Program-made: the position numbers and the translations under genes | Assembly (NCBI GenBank): GCA_000320605.2 | Contig: KB445792.1 | Span: 2,175,581-2,239,580, forward strand | Source: Gelatoporia subvermispora B | Taxonomy: Eukaryota > Basidiomycota > Agaricomycetes > Polyporales > Gelatoporiaceae | Direction of reading: 5' to 3' | Length of the DNA: 64,000 bases | The notes under the pieces: model-generated | What the model was told of the DNA's origin: nothing | Database searches by the model: none | Seen by the model: the letters and a program-made list of their open reading frames with translations, nothing else | Shown: in pieces, positions 44,644-56,842 of the stretch | Layout of the letters: each line of letters starts with the position of its first letter | Position numbering within the stretch: the stretch's first letter is position 1

Positions 44644-44703
44644 CTGCTCATGCTATAAACTATAGCGCCACCTTACCACAATCCTGCTCATGCTATAAGC
44701 TAT
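44644..44703. repeat. Short imperfect direct repeat (20 bp, 40-bp period)
   Basis: The unit ctgctcatgctataaactat at 44644-44663 recurs with one mismatch at 44684-44703. Each copy has an inverted tata...tata core. It lies upstream of PRE5, about 230 bases from its ATG. It may be a duplicated regulatory site or a remnant of a small insertion. Confidence 0.6.
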
Positions 44704-46774
44704 GGTGTTTCTTCTCATCAACCCACCTGTTCGGAAGCATCGCACACTGCCACGCGCAAAGGTGTAGATCTCGAGTACCAGTGTGTCACTAATGCTCAGG
44801 GGAGTCAGATCCTACAATTTCTTCACGCGCCAGACTGAATATCGAGGACAAACGCGCTCCCTTTGAAGCTGCAGCGTGTAGTCTACTGCTCTGTAGGTCG
44901 TCGTTACTGCGGTCGTGCTCACCCCATGTGCAGTGTTATCCAACTTGTTTGCAAAGTTCACCGATGTTCCACGACATGGATTACTTCCATCTCCCAGACT
45001 TCGAATTGTTGAATTTCAGCTACATGGAATCCGATGGAAGTCGGATCACGCAACTTCCTTTCGCCCTCAGGCATCCTGGGCATACCGTGGATGCGGTTCT
45101 CATACCGGCTAGTCTAACACGTACCACTGCGTCCTGTCGTGAGCCATCTATTGACATCTCTGTGCCGGCACAACATGGTAGTAAACCCAATTAGGCTGTT
45201 AACGCGCAGATAAGAGGCGTAGTACGACCCAGAACCATCGGTGAAGCCAGGCACCTTGTGGCGTGCCGCGCTGGTACGGCACCCATCTGCATCTGTATCC
45301 TTCTTTATCCTTCTCTCTGAATCCCCCATCATGACGTACCGCGCGACTGATGTCATCTCGCCCAGGCAGCTGCTCTCTACCCCTGGACACACGATGTCGT
45401 CACTATTCCGCAGAGACTACACCCTGCATCCTATAAAGACCTGTGTCGCAGGCCCGATGTAAGATCTAACATTCCTTCATCACTGTGCCATACTACCCGC
45501 CTACGCTAGTTCCAGCGACCGACGCCGAATTTCGATACCCGCCTCCCGAAATAACGTCGGACTATCTAGATAGCACAAGTCACGCGCAAGTCATATAATC
45601 CTTTCTGCCACGAGTTGGGCAAGTGCCGATCCACACCCCCATCGGTGCTAGTCTAATGCAGTGCCTTGGTACAGTTCATCTGAACTTACTTGTTATCTTC
45701 AGTGCATCGAGGTATCACAGAATCACGGGCGAACGTGTCTCATCTCCACCAACTATTTCGCTCGAGGGCCTCGGGGGCTAGACTAACTCTAACATGAACT
45801 TCTGGTGGACAGTGTTCGTGCAGAAGCGTTGCGAAGGCACCGAAGCTGACCAATATCGGGCCCTTTGGGCTAGAGCAACGTGCTTTCACCTATATCAACA
45901 CCCTCATCAGAGTCCTGTCTGGCCCACGAACTATCGTGAAGTTTCCAGCTGCATGGTTACTGCGAGCTTCTACCGAACGACCAAGGTACGCCACTCCCGA
46001 CCCCGGAAATTTTCGCTCGTCTGGACTCTCACTGTGCGAAATTCCTCCAGGCGAATGTACCAGCAGTTTCTAAGAACGCCAGCAGAACACGGTCGGCGGG
46101 ATTGCCCAGAGGCAGGAAATGGTATATCGCTCATTTTGGTTTGAGATTATGGGTGCGAGCGATAACAGGGATTTATATGTCGATGTATGTTCCACACATA
46201 AGACGTCCTTACACATGTGCTGATGGCGTGTGGCGCATAGCGTTGCATCTCAGGAAGCATTCACACAGGCGTGCAACCAACCAGGCTCTCTCGCACAACT
46301 TGTCGGGCAACACGAGGTAGGTATGACATGACAGTCGTGATGTCACTGAACTTTTGTCCTTTTCGCTCTCCGTCATCTTCCGCGGAAAACTTGGGGATGT
46401 TTTTGACAAACCTGCGAGATAAATTCCGGTCAAAACCTCGTCAGCGAGCTTCCGGCCACGTTCATGTGCTGAAGGCGATCGCATCTTCTCGAAGCGCCAC
46501 TTTGAACGCGGCCTTCTCATGGGATGCATCTCACAAGCCATCATCGGACTGCCTTGGAAACATCTGGAGACGTCCCTGTCAATGAATCTTCCGATATCAT
46601 GACCGCTGCAATTGCTTGCAACTCCACTCCTCGTTCATGTGATGATGCTATTCATGCAATATTGTCGCCATGATCTGCAACGTGCTTTTGCAGTGTCCTC
46701 TCGCAATGTGCCAAGCGTTGTCGCTCCTCCGTATCACCTAGTCATCGCACCAATCTGCCGCTCAATCTGGTGCG

Positions 46775-47540
46775 ATGACCCCTGATCGTCTCGCGCCCCT
46801 CCAGACGCCGCTGAAAAACACGCATCTGTTCTCAGGGTTACCGAAGCTTCTCGAGAACGCAATTCACGCGTATCTGCGTCTGCAGTCTGTTTTATCATGT
46901 AGATTGACGCCGAGCGAAACGGGCGGAAGGCCTCCGAGTTGCCAAGGTCTCATACTCCGAGCAAGCTGAAACCACCCACTATGCGTACTAATCCTTATCC
47001 TAGGCTTATCTCGCCCTCCATTCGTCCTAGTCAACGAACCCGCCCTGGAGAGCGCGCTCAGGTCCAGCAGCCACCGCAGAACCGCAGCTCCTTTGACAGC
47101 CAGCTGGGATGCGATCCAGGCTGCACTGCGCCCGTTCCAGGCCGTCCTGCACTTCCCTTCGCGCGCGAAAGGCCTCGCCCCACATAGCATGCTGAGCTCT
47201 CCCGCTCTCACGTCGCGGCCGTCCCCTCGCCACGCCGCTTCGCAGAACCACAGGGAGCCTTCTGGAGCGCGTCTACTGCCACGCGCGCGACGCGTCTACT
47301 TCTCTGCTTCTCCGCGCCTACCAGCAACTGCAGCAGCTCGGCGCATGCCCGAATGACCCCCGGTCGTCGTGCTCGCCGCGGGCACCTGACCCTGGAAGTT
47401 GTAATCACGCAGGCCCTGACTGGATCCAGGCTGTTTCCTTGCCTATCTCGCAGATCAACGATGCTCGAACGTGCTGCTTTTCTAACGATGTCATTGACGC
47501 AGAGCGCAGGGATGCACGAGGTAAGTGCACGCTCGCGCTC
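46775..47540 (+). CDS. Possible unidentified gene (weak support)
   Basis: A tentative coding region. From an ATG at 46775 comes MTPDRLAPLQTPLKNTHLFS, with a further 20 or so plausible residues (GLPKLLENAIHAYLRLQSV). After a possible intron ending near 47003 a frame gives PFVLVNEPALESALRSSSHR and SWDAIQAALRPFQAVLHF. A different frame from about 47240 gives LLERVYCHARDASTSLLLRA followed by YQQLQQLGACPNDP. These look protein-like and GC-rich at third positions, but I could not join all of them by standard splice sites and recognise no family. It may be a lineage-specific gene, a decayed gene or chance. Confidence 0.25.
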
Positions 47541-48358
47541 TGGCGGAAATGTTCGCCTGTTTTCGGCGTGCTACTGCTACACTATTTTTGTGGTACTGTA
47601 TACGGACGGCTGTATCGGGATACGGGATATTATGGTACACTTTTTGGGCATGGACATAACAGACAGGGTGCATAACAGGAACTCGTAGCGGATAACGATA
47701 TCAAGAACAATGGACGGGGCGAGCGCTCGCACCCGCGGGGCGTGTGATGTGCGTGCGGTATACATATGAGTATGCGGAACGTCTATTGACAACACGAACC
47801 CAATGAAGAGAGACACAGAACCGGAGACCGAGTGAAACCGTGGAATGAGACATGAGGCGGCCATAAATATGATGTGACTAAGCTATCGTGAGGGGGAAAT
47901 CGTGCAAGGTGACTGAGAGATGCTGTGTATGTGTTGACAAAACGGCAGAGAAAATGAGGATGAGGCAGAGGCGAAAGTCTTCATGGATGTGGCAAGGCAA
48001 GAATGCAGAGGGCAAAAAGAGATGATGCAAGCAGACAGGGATGGGTTTTGAATTACAGGCGGTGTACACGTATTGCGGCAGCGATTGTTCGTGAATGTGG
48101 TGCATGCAAAGATGAGGCCAAACTGAGATTCTTGAGGAAGTATGCAGGTGGTCGGGCGCAAGAGGGGGAGCATATATGCACGAGCAGGGGATTCGGCACC
48201 GTGAGATATGCCGGAGATGCAGACAGAGCGCGCTGTCGGTTGGGCAATGCGGAGTGATTGGTACAATTACAGATGAAAGCAGACCAGGCTTGAAGTCGAA
48301 TGGGTGAAATATTTTCGAAGTTTGATGGGATGTTTAGGTGGCGAGGGGCGAGGGCGGT

Positions 48359-50327
48359 CTACGCCACGACCTCCGGTGCTTCTTCGATGAAGCCTTCGAC
48401 ATCGAGCGCCTTTTCCCTCGCGCGGCGCACAGAGCGTTTCTGGTAATTTACAACCGTCAGCTCAGCCCACTCTGACTCACAAAGACACGACAGAACCAAC
48501 CTGTCGCGTGATCTCGGACTCGCTCGCACCAAGGATCTTCCCATGCCTGTCTCGACCGCGTTCGCGTTCCCTCTCCCTTGGGCCCATATGTGCGGGCAGG
48601 GCGGGAAAGGAATGCGATGGTGCGAGACCCTGCTCACGCCGGCCCCGACGCACGCGCGGCTTCGCCGCGGGTACGGGCACCGCGAGCATCTCCGCGTCCT
48701 CGCCATCCGTACGTGCCCGCGCGGGGTCGAGCGGCGCGTCGCGCTGCTTTTGCTCCGCGCGCGCCGATGCGCGCACCTGGATGCGCGGGACGGGCAGTGC
48801 CGGGAGCGCGGGTGTCGGCGCGGGGACGGGGGCGGGGGCAGAGCGTGTTATCACAAGTGCGGGTGCGGTGCGGGTGCGCTCGCGGACCGCTGTCGCCTGT
48901 ATCGGGACCGCAGTGCGATTCTTGACGCGCGTGGAGTCCGGCGGGACGAGGTCCGCTGCGTTGAAAGACCATGCGCTCGGAGCGCACTCGCAGAGCTGCG
49001 TGATGCTGAGCGCGGCCGCGGGTGGGCGGCGCGCCGTCGCGAAGCGTGGGGTCGTCGACGGGTCGTATGCCGTCGCGCTGAGCAGAGACATGGACGGAGA
49101 GGCAACAGATACGCTCGCGGCCTTCGATGTGTGCGAGCGGTGGTGCTCCGAAGGGTGCGCATTTGAATGTGGGTGCGTATATGAGAGCGAGTGCGAGTGC
49201 GAATGGGTGTGCGAGCGGCTCGGGCCTTCACCCTTGTCTGCATCGGAACCCGATGTGGTTCGCGAGAGAGTGAAGGCTGTGATGGACGAGTGAAGTCCGG
49301 AAGCAGGCCGAGAAGTCGACTTCATCTGCGGAGGGGTGATAGGGAATGGATATTCTGCGAGGCCTGCGTCTGGGTCCAAGGCTCGTGCTTTCGCTTTAGC
49401 CTTTGCACTCGACTTTGCATCCGCGGTCTCCTTATCCCCGTGTCTAAAATCCCAGGCGGGGCCCAGGAGCGACGACGACGAAGACGAAGAGACGAGAGTC
49501 AGAGAAGACGAGCCCGAGAGGATGGTCGAACCACTAGTAGAAGCCGGGAGGTCGATCGGACTGAGCAGTGTCGAACTTGCCGAGGTGCTCGGACCGGGGT
49601 CAACGTTTGACTTCGGGCCACTCGTCATCGCCGCTACCTCCCCCCGGACGTTTGAACTAGCCCGCTTCTTACCGAAGCCACCCATGTCACACGGAAGTGT
49701 ACGTTGGTATTCCCACATCGGTACGGACGAACCGGCGGTGGGCGGATAGAACACGATCGGCGGGAACGGCGGGGGGTCACACGGTGTCGAAGCCGTGCTC
49801 GAACCCGTCGGGCTTGTGCTGGGTGCCGATGTGGGTGTCATATGGGCGTGTGGGAGGTGTACGAAACCTGCTGCGCGCATGTTGGGGCCGAGGATCGTGC
49901 GGGTGTCGACGGCACCGGACGAGTGTCGGGCGAGCTGTGCATGAGTGAGGACGGGGGCGGGCTGTCTCGGGGCCATGCGGGGCGAGACAGGCGAGCCAGG
50001 AGGCGACTGGGAGTAGGCGGGACTACCGACGTCCGGGGGAAAGTGGGCGCGCGAGCGGGAAGAGGTGAACACGAAGGCGGTAGTTCCGCTTGCGGTGAGT
50101 TGCACCGACACGCTGGGCCTCGGGCTGATTGCGACCGGGATTGGGGGTCTGCAGCCGGCGAGGTCGAGGGGCGGGAGGGCACCACGGCGGGAGGACGACT
50201 TTGGTTCGGTGTGGGCGGGATCGCTGGGCGAGTCTAAGAGCGTCCGACGGTGTGCTGCGTTGTGCTCATCGTTGGGATGGTTGTTGTTGTACCAGTCCGA
50301 GACGCGAGGGGACGAATCTGTGTGCAT
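48359..50327 (-). CDS. Disordered Ser/Pro/Ala-rich hypothetical protein
   Basis: One exon of about 1.8 kb plus a short second exon joined by a GT-AG intron (donor after EITRQ, acceptor before KRSVRRAREK) gives about 635 residues. The ATG at 50327 begins MHTDSSPRVSDWYNNNHPND. It is mostly disordered: poly-Ser, Pro-rich stretches, and a His/Ser zipper (SHTHSHSHSLSYTHPHSNAH). Short ordered islands include FPPIVFYPPTAGSSVPMWEY, CDMGGFGKKRASSNV and LSITQLCECAPSAWSFNAAD. The C-terminus is basic then acidic: RERERERGRDRHGKILGASE, SEITRQKRSVRRAREKALDV and a final EGFIEEAPEVVA. The last block is amphipathic and could be a short conserved motif. I know no domain of this type. The long uninterrupted frame and clean last intron argue it is real. 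Confidence 0.7.
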
Positions 50328-51000
50328 TGTCGTTGGCCGTGAATCAGGCCAGAGGGAAGTGTGGCATGGTGACGGGAGGAAGAGGGGAACGGAGGGGACG
50401 GGCTGGTCGTACTTGTATTCGCGTTGAAATCAGTTGAATATGCCGCCCAGGCGTACGCTAGCTCTGCCCAGTTCAGCTGTCTGACGCGCGAACCCTGCGG
50501 TTCGCGCGAATCTGCCCAATTTCCTCCGCTCTTCGTCGGCTTTTCGCCCTTGCGCATCTTTCGCGCAGATCTTGACCAAAAGCTGCCCCCAAACTCAGGG
50601 GGTTTTGCCAGGACTTCGGAATGCGTCCGGCCGTGTGTCTGGCAGGTGCATCGGAGCGCGTCTGCGCCTGCGAATAACTGCGCGTGCACCGAAGCTCCCG
50701 CCCAAATTAGATACGGGCACGTGCCACGTGTCTCGATCGCGTTCCCCGCGATGCGCCGCGCGTTGCATCTTATCTACGCATCTTATCTTATCGCATGCAT
50801 CCCTCCCCGCGCTCACCCTCGTTCCGTCCCGCCAAGATCGGCTGCTGCCCCGAGCTGCTATGATAGCTCGTGCACGCGCCGCCTCAATCCTCCCCCACGC
50901 TCACTCCTCCTCCTTATCGCTCCAAAGCATCTCCCATCGATCTCCTCTTGTCCTCCTACGTCCACGACGGTCATCAACGACGAGCAGACACATTGCCATC
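50328..51000. promoter_or_regulatory. Divergent promoter region of the hypothetical gene and ALDH
   Basis: 673 bases between divergent start codons. The stretch 50880-50990 is pyrimidine-rich on the plus strand (tcctcccccacgctcactcc), the probable leader of the aldehyde dehydrogenase, which begins catcATGG. The remainder has open frames in several phases without motifs. Confidence 0.5.
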
Positions 51001-54000
51001 ATGGCCCAGCCTGTTGAGATCTCTATCACAGCCACAGGCAGGAAGGTCACGCTTCCCACCGGCCTCTTTATCAATAACGAGTTTGTTCCCTCTGTGGACT
51101 CGAGCGATGTCATCCAGTGCGTCGTACGAGACGAGCGGCGCTCGCTGTCGTGCTGCCATGCAGCAGGCTAACCTCGCGCGCTGCATTGCAGGTGCCTCAA
51201 CCCCGCGACCGAGGAGGTCATATGCTCTGTTGTCGCCGGTGAGTATCCCCCCTCGTCTCATATCATACTACCACCCCGTATCATGCGCATTCTCTCTGGT
51301 TCCTACACATTCTACGCCTTCATCTTCTCACCCACACACTGTGACCCTCAATTGGCGATTCCATTGCTACCCGATATTGCACTGTACATCCCTTCTCCAC
51401 TTGCCCATTCCTTCCCCTGCTGCATCTCTCCGTTCCATTCCTATCGTGTCCGCATCTTTGTTCTGGGTCTCCGCGAATGACCCCGTTCCTTCGTTATCAC
51501 CACCCTATCTTCTGTGTTTGCGAGAGAACGCATAAACATTCTATCTCACGTCGTGGTACAGCACGCAAACGTGCACTTCATTCATTCGTCTCTTCTGGTC
51601 GCTTGTGCCCGGTCACTACCTTAGGCCCCCGTTTTGCTCGTCTACTTCCCTCTTCCTTCCTCCCACCTCTCCCGTTTCCCGCTTCCCTCTTCCTTCCTAC
51701 GTCCCCCGTCCCCGTCTCTCCCACCCATCTCTCCTCCGCGTCTCACTTTCTTTGTCCCTCATCACCGTTTTCGATCTCTTACATGCACTCCGCTCTTTCT
51801 TGAAAACCTTCCATTCACTCGTGAAAGATCCCACGTCTAATCATCGCCACGTCTAGGGTCCGCTGCTGATATCGATCGCGCCGTCGCTGCTGCACGTGCG
51901 GCATACAACACGACCTGGGGCAAGAATGTTGGACCCGTCGAGCGCGCACGCCTCATCAACCGCCTTGCGGACCTCATGGAGCGCGACCGCGACGTCCTCG
52001 CTGAGCTCGAGAGCTTGAACAACGGCAAGCCCGTCCGAGTCGCACGGTAAGCTCCACCTTCTGCGCAGCATATGCACGTGCACAATTTCTCATCTTCGGA
52101 ATATAGGGACTTCGATATTGGCGACAGTATCGGATGTCTTAGGTACTATGCCGGCTGGGCGGACAAGATTACTGGGCAGGTCTGTGCTCCGACACTTTGT
52201 TCGTTCATATGGCGCTGATCTCTCTGTTTAGACGATCGAAGTCGACAACAAGACGAAGCTCGCTTTCACTAGGCACGACCCGATCGGCGTCTGTGGACAA
52301 ATGTACGTTGGAGGCTTACCCTTCTATTTTCGCCTGCGTTCTCTCGTTGTATGCTAGCATGCGGACTTGTCCGCTGACTGCACGTTACATTTTTTGCGCA
52401 TCACCAATCTGCTGCCACCTGCGCGCATATATTGACCTTTTCCTCGCAGCATTCCCTGGAACTACCCGATCAACATGTGGTAAGTCTTGTCGCATATTGG
52501 TAGGATTGACTAGGCGCCAATGTCACTATCTAGGGCATGGAAGGTTGCACCTGCGCTCGCGTGTGGGTGCACGATCGTCATGAAGCCGTCGGAGCTCACG
52601 CCTTTGACTGCGTTGGTTCGTATCTCTTCTTTTGATTTAGTCAACATCCCCCCCCTTCTTTCGCGCAACATCCACGATTTTCGCTGGCTTCCTCCAGTCC
52701 CGCCTGGACCTGTGGATGATTTCGACATGTCTCGGGGATTCTACGACCTGAAGGCACGACACGAGTACGACGATCCTCGCCGCATGGGGCGCCAACAACG
52801 CCCGACTCTTCATCATCTCCTCTTCGCTCTCCTTCGTCTGCGTTCCATATTACACTTCATGACGCGTCTCTCCGGCCCTTCGATCCGGGTTATCCGCCCA
52901 ATGCCCCCTCCCACCGAGTCTGGCCCGCGATTTTGCGCTAAAGTCTCACGACCATTCCGTCCGGGGACCTTGACCAAAGCGGCGTACACCTTTTGGTCCG
53001 CACCCCGCATTCCGCACGAAGGCGAAGCAGGGTAGCCTGTCATCCCCTGGTTCGACCCCGTCTCGCCAGATCTACTGCGCGTTTGAATCTCGCACGCCGC
53101 CACATGCTGTTAGGACCCTACTATGCCGAACCTTCTCCGATAGAAGCCGCCACGTCGAGCCCTATGTGCGGAATCCTTCGCACATATAGAAGATATCAGT
53201 TAAGGGAGACCTGCAGGCGGGGTCGTTCGACTGCCGTGTCCCAGTGTGCCAGCGCTGTAGCTGCATTGCGCGAGGTTCTACTCGCCACTGCTCGGGTCTG
53301 GTCGGCTGGAAACCTCGCACGCCTTCATCATCCCCTATCTCTTATCTCTTTATGATATCTCTATGTCTCTTGGAACGCCGAGCTAATCGCCCTGCGCACG
53401 CAGAAACTCTCGGAGCTCATCGTCGAAGCAGGGTCAGCCTCTCCCTCTTCTGCACATCTGCATACACGCCCACGCTCACAGTTTGACTAACCCGTTTCAT
53501 AACCGCTGACACACCGCACTTTCTGGACCTTCGAAATAACTCAATCACACCGGGTGCCACCCCCTTTCTCCCCTTCTCCCCTTCTCTGCTTCTCCCAACT
53601 CTATGCAATCAAACCTTCCGGACCCGCGCCAACGCCGCGCGCAGATTCCCGGCGGGCGTGGTGAACACGGTCGCGTCGCTCGGCTCCGTCGGCGGCGCAG
53701 CGCTCGCAGCGCACCCCGACGTCGACAAGGTGGCGTTCACTGGAAGCACCGTCACCGGGCGCAAGATCATGGAGGCCGCCGCGAAGAGTAACCTCAAGAA
53801 GGTACGTCTCGTCCGAGCGCCGTCTTCGTGCCTAATGTCTGCTCGGACGGACGGGCGCTCCGAAGCAAGGGCGATTTACGTACGTGAAGGGCGGGCGGAA
53901 CTGACGCGCGAGGCAGGTGAGCTTGGAGCTGGGAGGCAAGTCACCGCACTTGGTCTTCGAGTCGGCGGACCTTGAGCAAGGTGCGTCCGACCTGATCATG

Positions 54001-56842
54001 AGCCCGGGCGGTGTGCGCTGGAGCTTAACCATGCGCGACTTCGTTTACGTGTAGCGGCCAACTGGGCGGCGCTGGGCATCCTGTACAACACCGGGCAGGA
54101 CTGCACGGCGGGCTCGCGGTTGTTTGTCCAGGACACGATCTATGATAAGTTCATCTCCGTGCGTGCGCCCGCTACTACTGCTGTGCTATTACTGCGATGG
54201 GGTTGGTGCTGATGAGCTGGGATTGTAGATCCTCGTTGGGAAGGCGAAGGAGATGGTCGTCGGAAATGGATTCGACGAGAAGGTTTCGGGCGGCCCTGTT
54301 GTGCGTGTTTTCGTCTTATCTTCCGACTCGTGCGCGCCCGGACAGTCGTGTGTCCATCGATATTGCTGAGACATCTCAGCGATGTCCGGTGCTCATGCTT
54401 GGCCCCATTGCGGGCGATATAGTTGGAGTACCGCTTCGATGTCGGGTGCTCGCGCTCAGTCCCATAGATGTCGAAGTTGTTCGGATGTTTCGTCGATGTC
54501 CGGTGCTCTCTGGAGGCATGGGACCTCGAGTGGCCCAGAGGCTGGCATGCACGCTTCCGCATGCCACGATTAGCGTTTCGCCGCTATCGCAGCCCTGCCG
54601 TGCCTTGTGTTACGTACCGTTCAGCGCACAAACTCTCGCGGATCTTCTCATTGGCCCCGAACTTCGAAGGGCGATCCCGTGTGCTGCCCGTCTGAGCATT
54701 GGTTCCGTCCGACGGAAGGAACGTGACCTGCGAAGCGTCGCGGTGTGCTGACCCTTGTTGAATTGTGCTGTAGGTGTCGAAGGTGCAGTATGACAAGGTA
54801 TGGTCGTACATCGAATCGGGCAAGCAGGAGGGCGCGACGCTCGCCCTCGGTGGGCAGAAACGGCCGGGCAAGGGCTTCTTCGTCGACCCGACGAGTGAGC
54901 GACGTTCTTTTACTTTTCTCGGGCGGCACACGACTCACGCGATGCCGACACAGTCTTCACGGACGTACGTCCTGACATGAAAATCGTGCGCGACGAGATT
55001 TTCGGGCCTGTTCTGTCCGTGGCCAAGTTCAGCACCGAGGAGGAGGCTGTCAAGCTCGCAAACGACACCTCGTACGGGTTGGGAGCGGGACTGCATTCCA
55101 GTGCGTGGTCATTTCATTCCTGTTACCATCTGTCATTTCTGTGTGTCGAGTGTCGAGTGTCGAGAGGGTCGAGGGTAATACTGCGTGCAGCGGGGTCGTA
55201 TCCCCGACGAAGCCCCAATTTGCGACGTCTCGACGAGTGTTGCGCCGTCAGGCCGTCAGTCCGTGACGGCTAGATGCAGGGGCAACTTCTTGGCCTTGTC
55301 GAGATTTTGTTGGTCACTGTGCGAAGACAGAAGCATGTCTGTTGTCTACTTGCCTACCTGTGCGGAGAACGACGCTACCTGGTCCGCAGGGATGTCAGCG
55401 ACCTGATGTGATCGGGGAGTATGTGCCATCCGTTCTTCGACGAATAGACGTCGATGTTGGCATCGATGTTCGTGATGATGCGCGGATGTAAAGGACAGCC
55501 CACACCTGCATTGGGTCTATTCTTATGCTTCGCGCACAGCGCTACTATCCAATATTCAATCTTCGATCCCTGAGTTAGATCGGAGACATAAGACAGATGC
55601 CAACTGTCTTACCACGATCCACGGTGAAGATTGCGTCGTCGGTTATCCGTGGAGATACCGATGTGCTGCGCAAAGGTATCTCTTCAAGGACTGCATGTCA
55701 GTCTAGAGCATCTGTGTTGATTGCAGTGATAGATTCTGTGGTGATCGCAGTGATAGGCACCTACGTGCGAAGACAACTGCTGACCTTACTTCTGCATGTC
55801 ATTCTATTTGCGTCGGGGCAACGGTCATCTCGTATGTAGTCGACGATGACACAAGCGCAGATGGTCGTGCGACTTCCCGCCGGATGCTCGAGAGTCGGCT
55901 TGACAGCTAATTGTGCGATGGGATACTGCGTCGTTTTGCAGATGACGAGGGTGACGGGCACCTCGGTCAACTACAATCGTCGGTCCAGCATGATCCCGGG
56001 CGGTGGTAGCGCCCAGCGACCGAAAGCGAGTCCTACGATGACGGAGCGTCCGCGGGTCCGATGTGAAGCGCGAGACGAGCTCAGTTCGTCTACCACTGAG
56101 GACCATCTGCCTTACCTTAATCCGACGCTCCGCCACTCTCGACGCTCTCGACACTCTAACTGTGATCTGGGCATCGGACGATTTCTCGCGTGGATGGGAC
56201 TGATAGCATCATTTTCCCAGAGGACGCAGATCAATGCATGCGCGTTTCATCTGCCCTGGAGGCAGGAACGGTGAGTCTGGCTTGCCCTTTCACGTACTCG
56301 GTGAACAAGAAGAATACCTCGGATCTTCTCAGCAATTCAGTGCTACGCATCGCCTTGCCTGCCCTGAGCCCACGCGTGCTACGCAGCACAGGCAAACTTG
56401 TGCGCTTGTGCCACTAGTGCTTTCCAGCTCCGCAGTCCGCGGATGATGGCGACATGATGCTGACCCTGTTTCGCGCACCAGGTTTGGGTGAACCAATACA
56501 ACCTGCTCTACAACAACGTTCCCTTCGGCGGTAAAAAGCAAAGTGGAATTGGTACGTCATATTATGCACCGTTGGCAATTATGCGTTGCTGCGTTCTAGC
56601 TGCCGATCTTACTCCGCTTTCGGCGGTTGGCTGTTTGTGGTCGACACATCCGGCGTACGGTTGACGCTTAGCCGGATGGTTCGCTATACAGACGTCGCTA
56701 CTTTCACGGCAGTGAGCGCTGATGGTGTTGCTAACTGTTCTTATCTCCAGGACGCGAATTAGGCAGCTACGCGCTGGACGAGTACACTTCGGTCAAGGCT
56801 GTGCATTGGAACTTCGGGGAGAAACTCGACTGGCCTTTCTGA
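51001..56842 (+). CDS. NAD(P)-dependent aldehyde dehydrogenase with greatly expanded introns
   Basis: Class 1/2-type aldehyde dehydrogenase, about 500 residues, oxidising acetaldehyde or other aldehydes. Landmarks: [95 protein letters not shown], the cofactor motif [27 protein letters not shown] with the catalytic Glu, [15 protein letters not shown] with the nucleophile Cys, [40 protein letters not shown] and [20 protein letters not shown], ending EKLDWPF. All catalytic residues are intact, so it is not a pseudogene on this reading. The gene spans 5.8 kb because of introns of 618 (51239-51856), 788 (52616-53403), 212, 473 (54301-54773), 1120 (55101-56220), 211 and 199 nt, against about 55 nt elsewhere in the window. 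No ends of a mobile element are evident in them. Confidence 0.93.
54324..54551. repeat. 57-bp minisatellite inside an ALDH intron
   Basis: The core gatgtc[c/g]ggtgctc recurs at 54381, 54438 and 54495, exactly 57 bp apart; the first two units are roughly two-thirds identical overall, and a weaker unit may precede at 54324. Because 57 is a multiple of three, frames stay open through the array on both strands, giving 19-residue periodic patterns (EHRTS or EHPTS every 19 on the minus strand). It lies wholly inside intron 54301-54773 of the aldehyde dehydrogenase. Confidence 0.75.

Larger units (their letters stand above)
44419..48358. other. Gene-poor interval of 3.9 kb
   Basis: I recognise no protein family here. 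An imperfect 20-bp direct repeat sits at 44644 and 44684. Frames between 44900 and 46600 are short and incoherent. From about 46775 to 47540 the plus strand becomes GC-rich and shows protein-like stretches in changing frames, which may be exons of an unidentified gene (listed separately). From 47700 to 48350 the region is purine-rich on the plus strand and has no coding signal; it probably holds the 3' flank of the following minus-strand gene. Confidence 0.45.

Noticed and set aside
48508..49293. Plus-strand frames over the disordered minus-strand gene
   Set aside because: Arg/Ala/Gly low complexity on the opposite strand of a longer frame with a clean intron.
53030..53080. ggttcgacccc resembling a tRNA T-loop
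   Set aside because: Inside an ALDH intron; flanking sequence does not form a cloverleaf.
51001..56842. ALDH as a disrupted pseudogene because the homology is scattered over 5.8 kb
   Set aside because: Each break has proper GT...AG ends and the joins keep frame and all catalytic motifs; expanded introns explain the layout.
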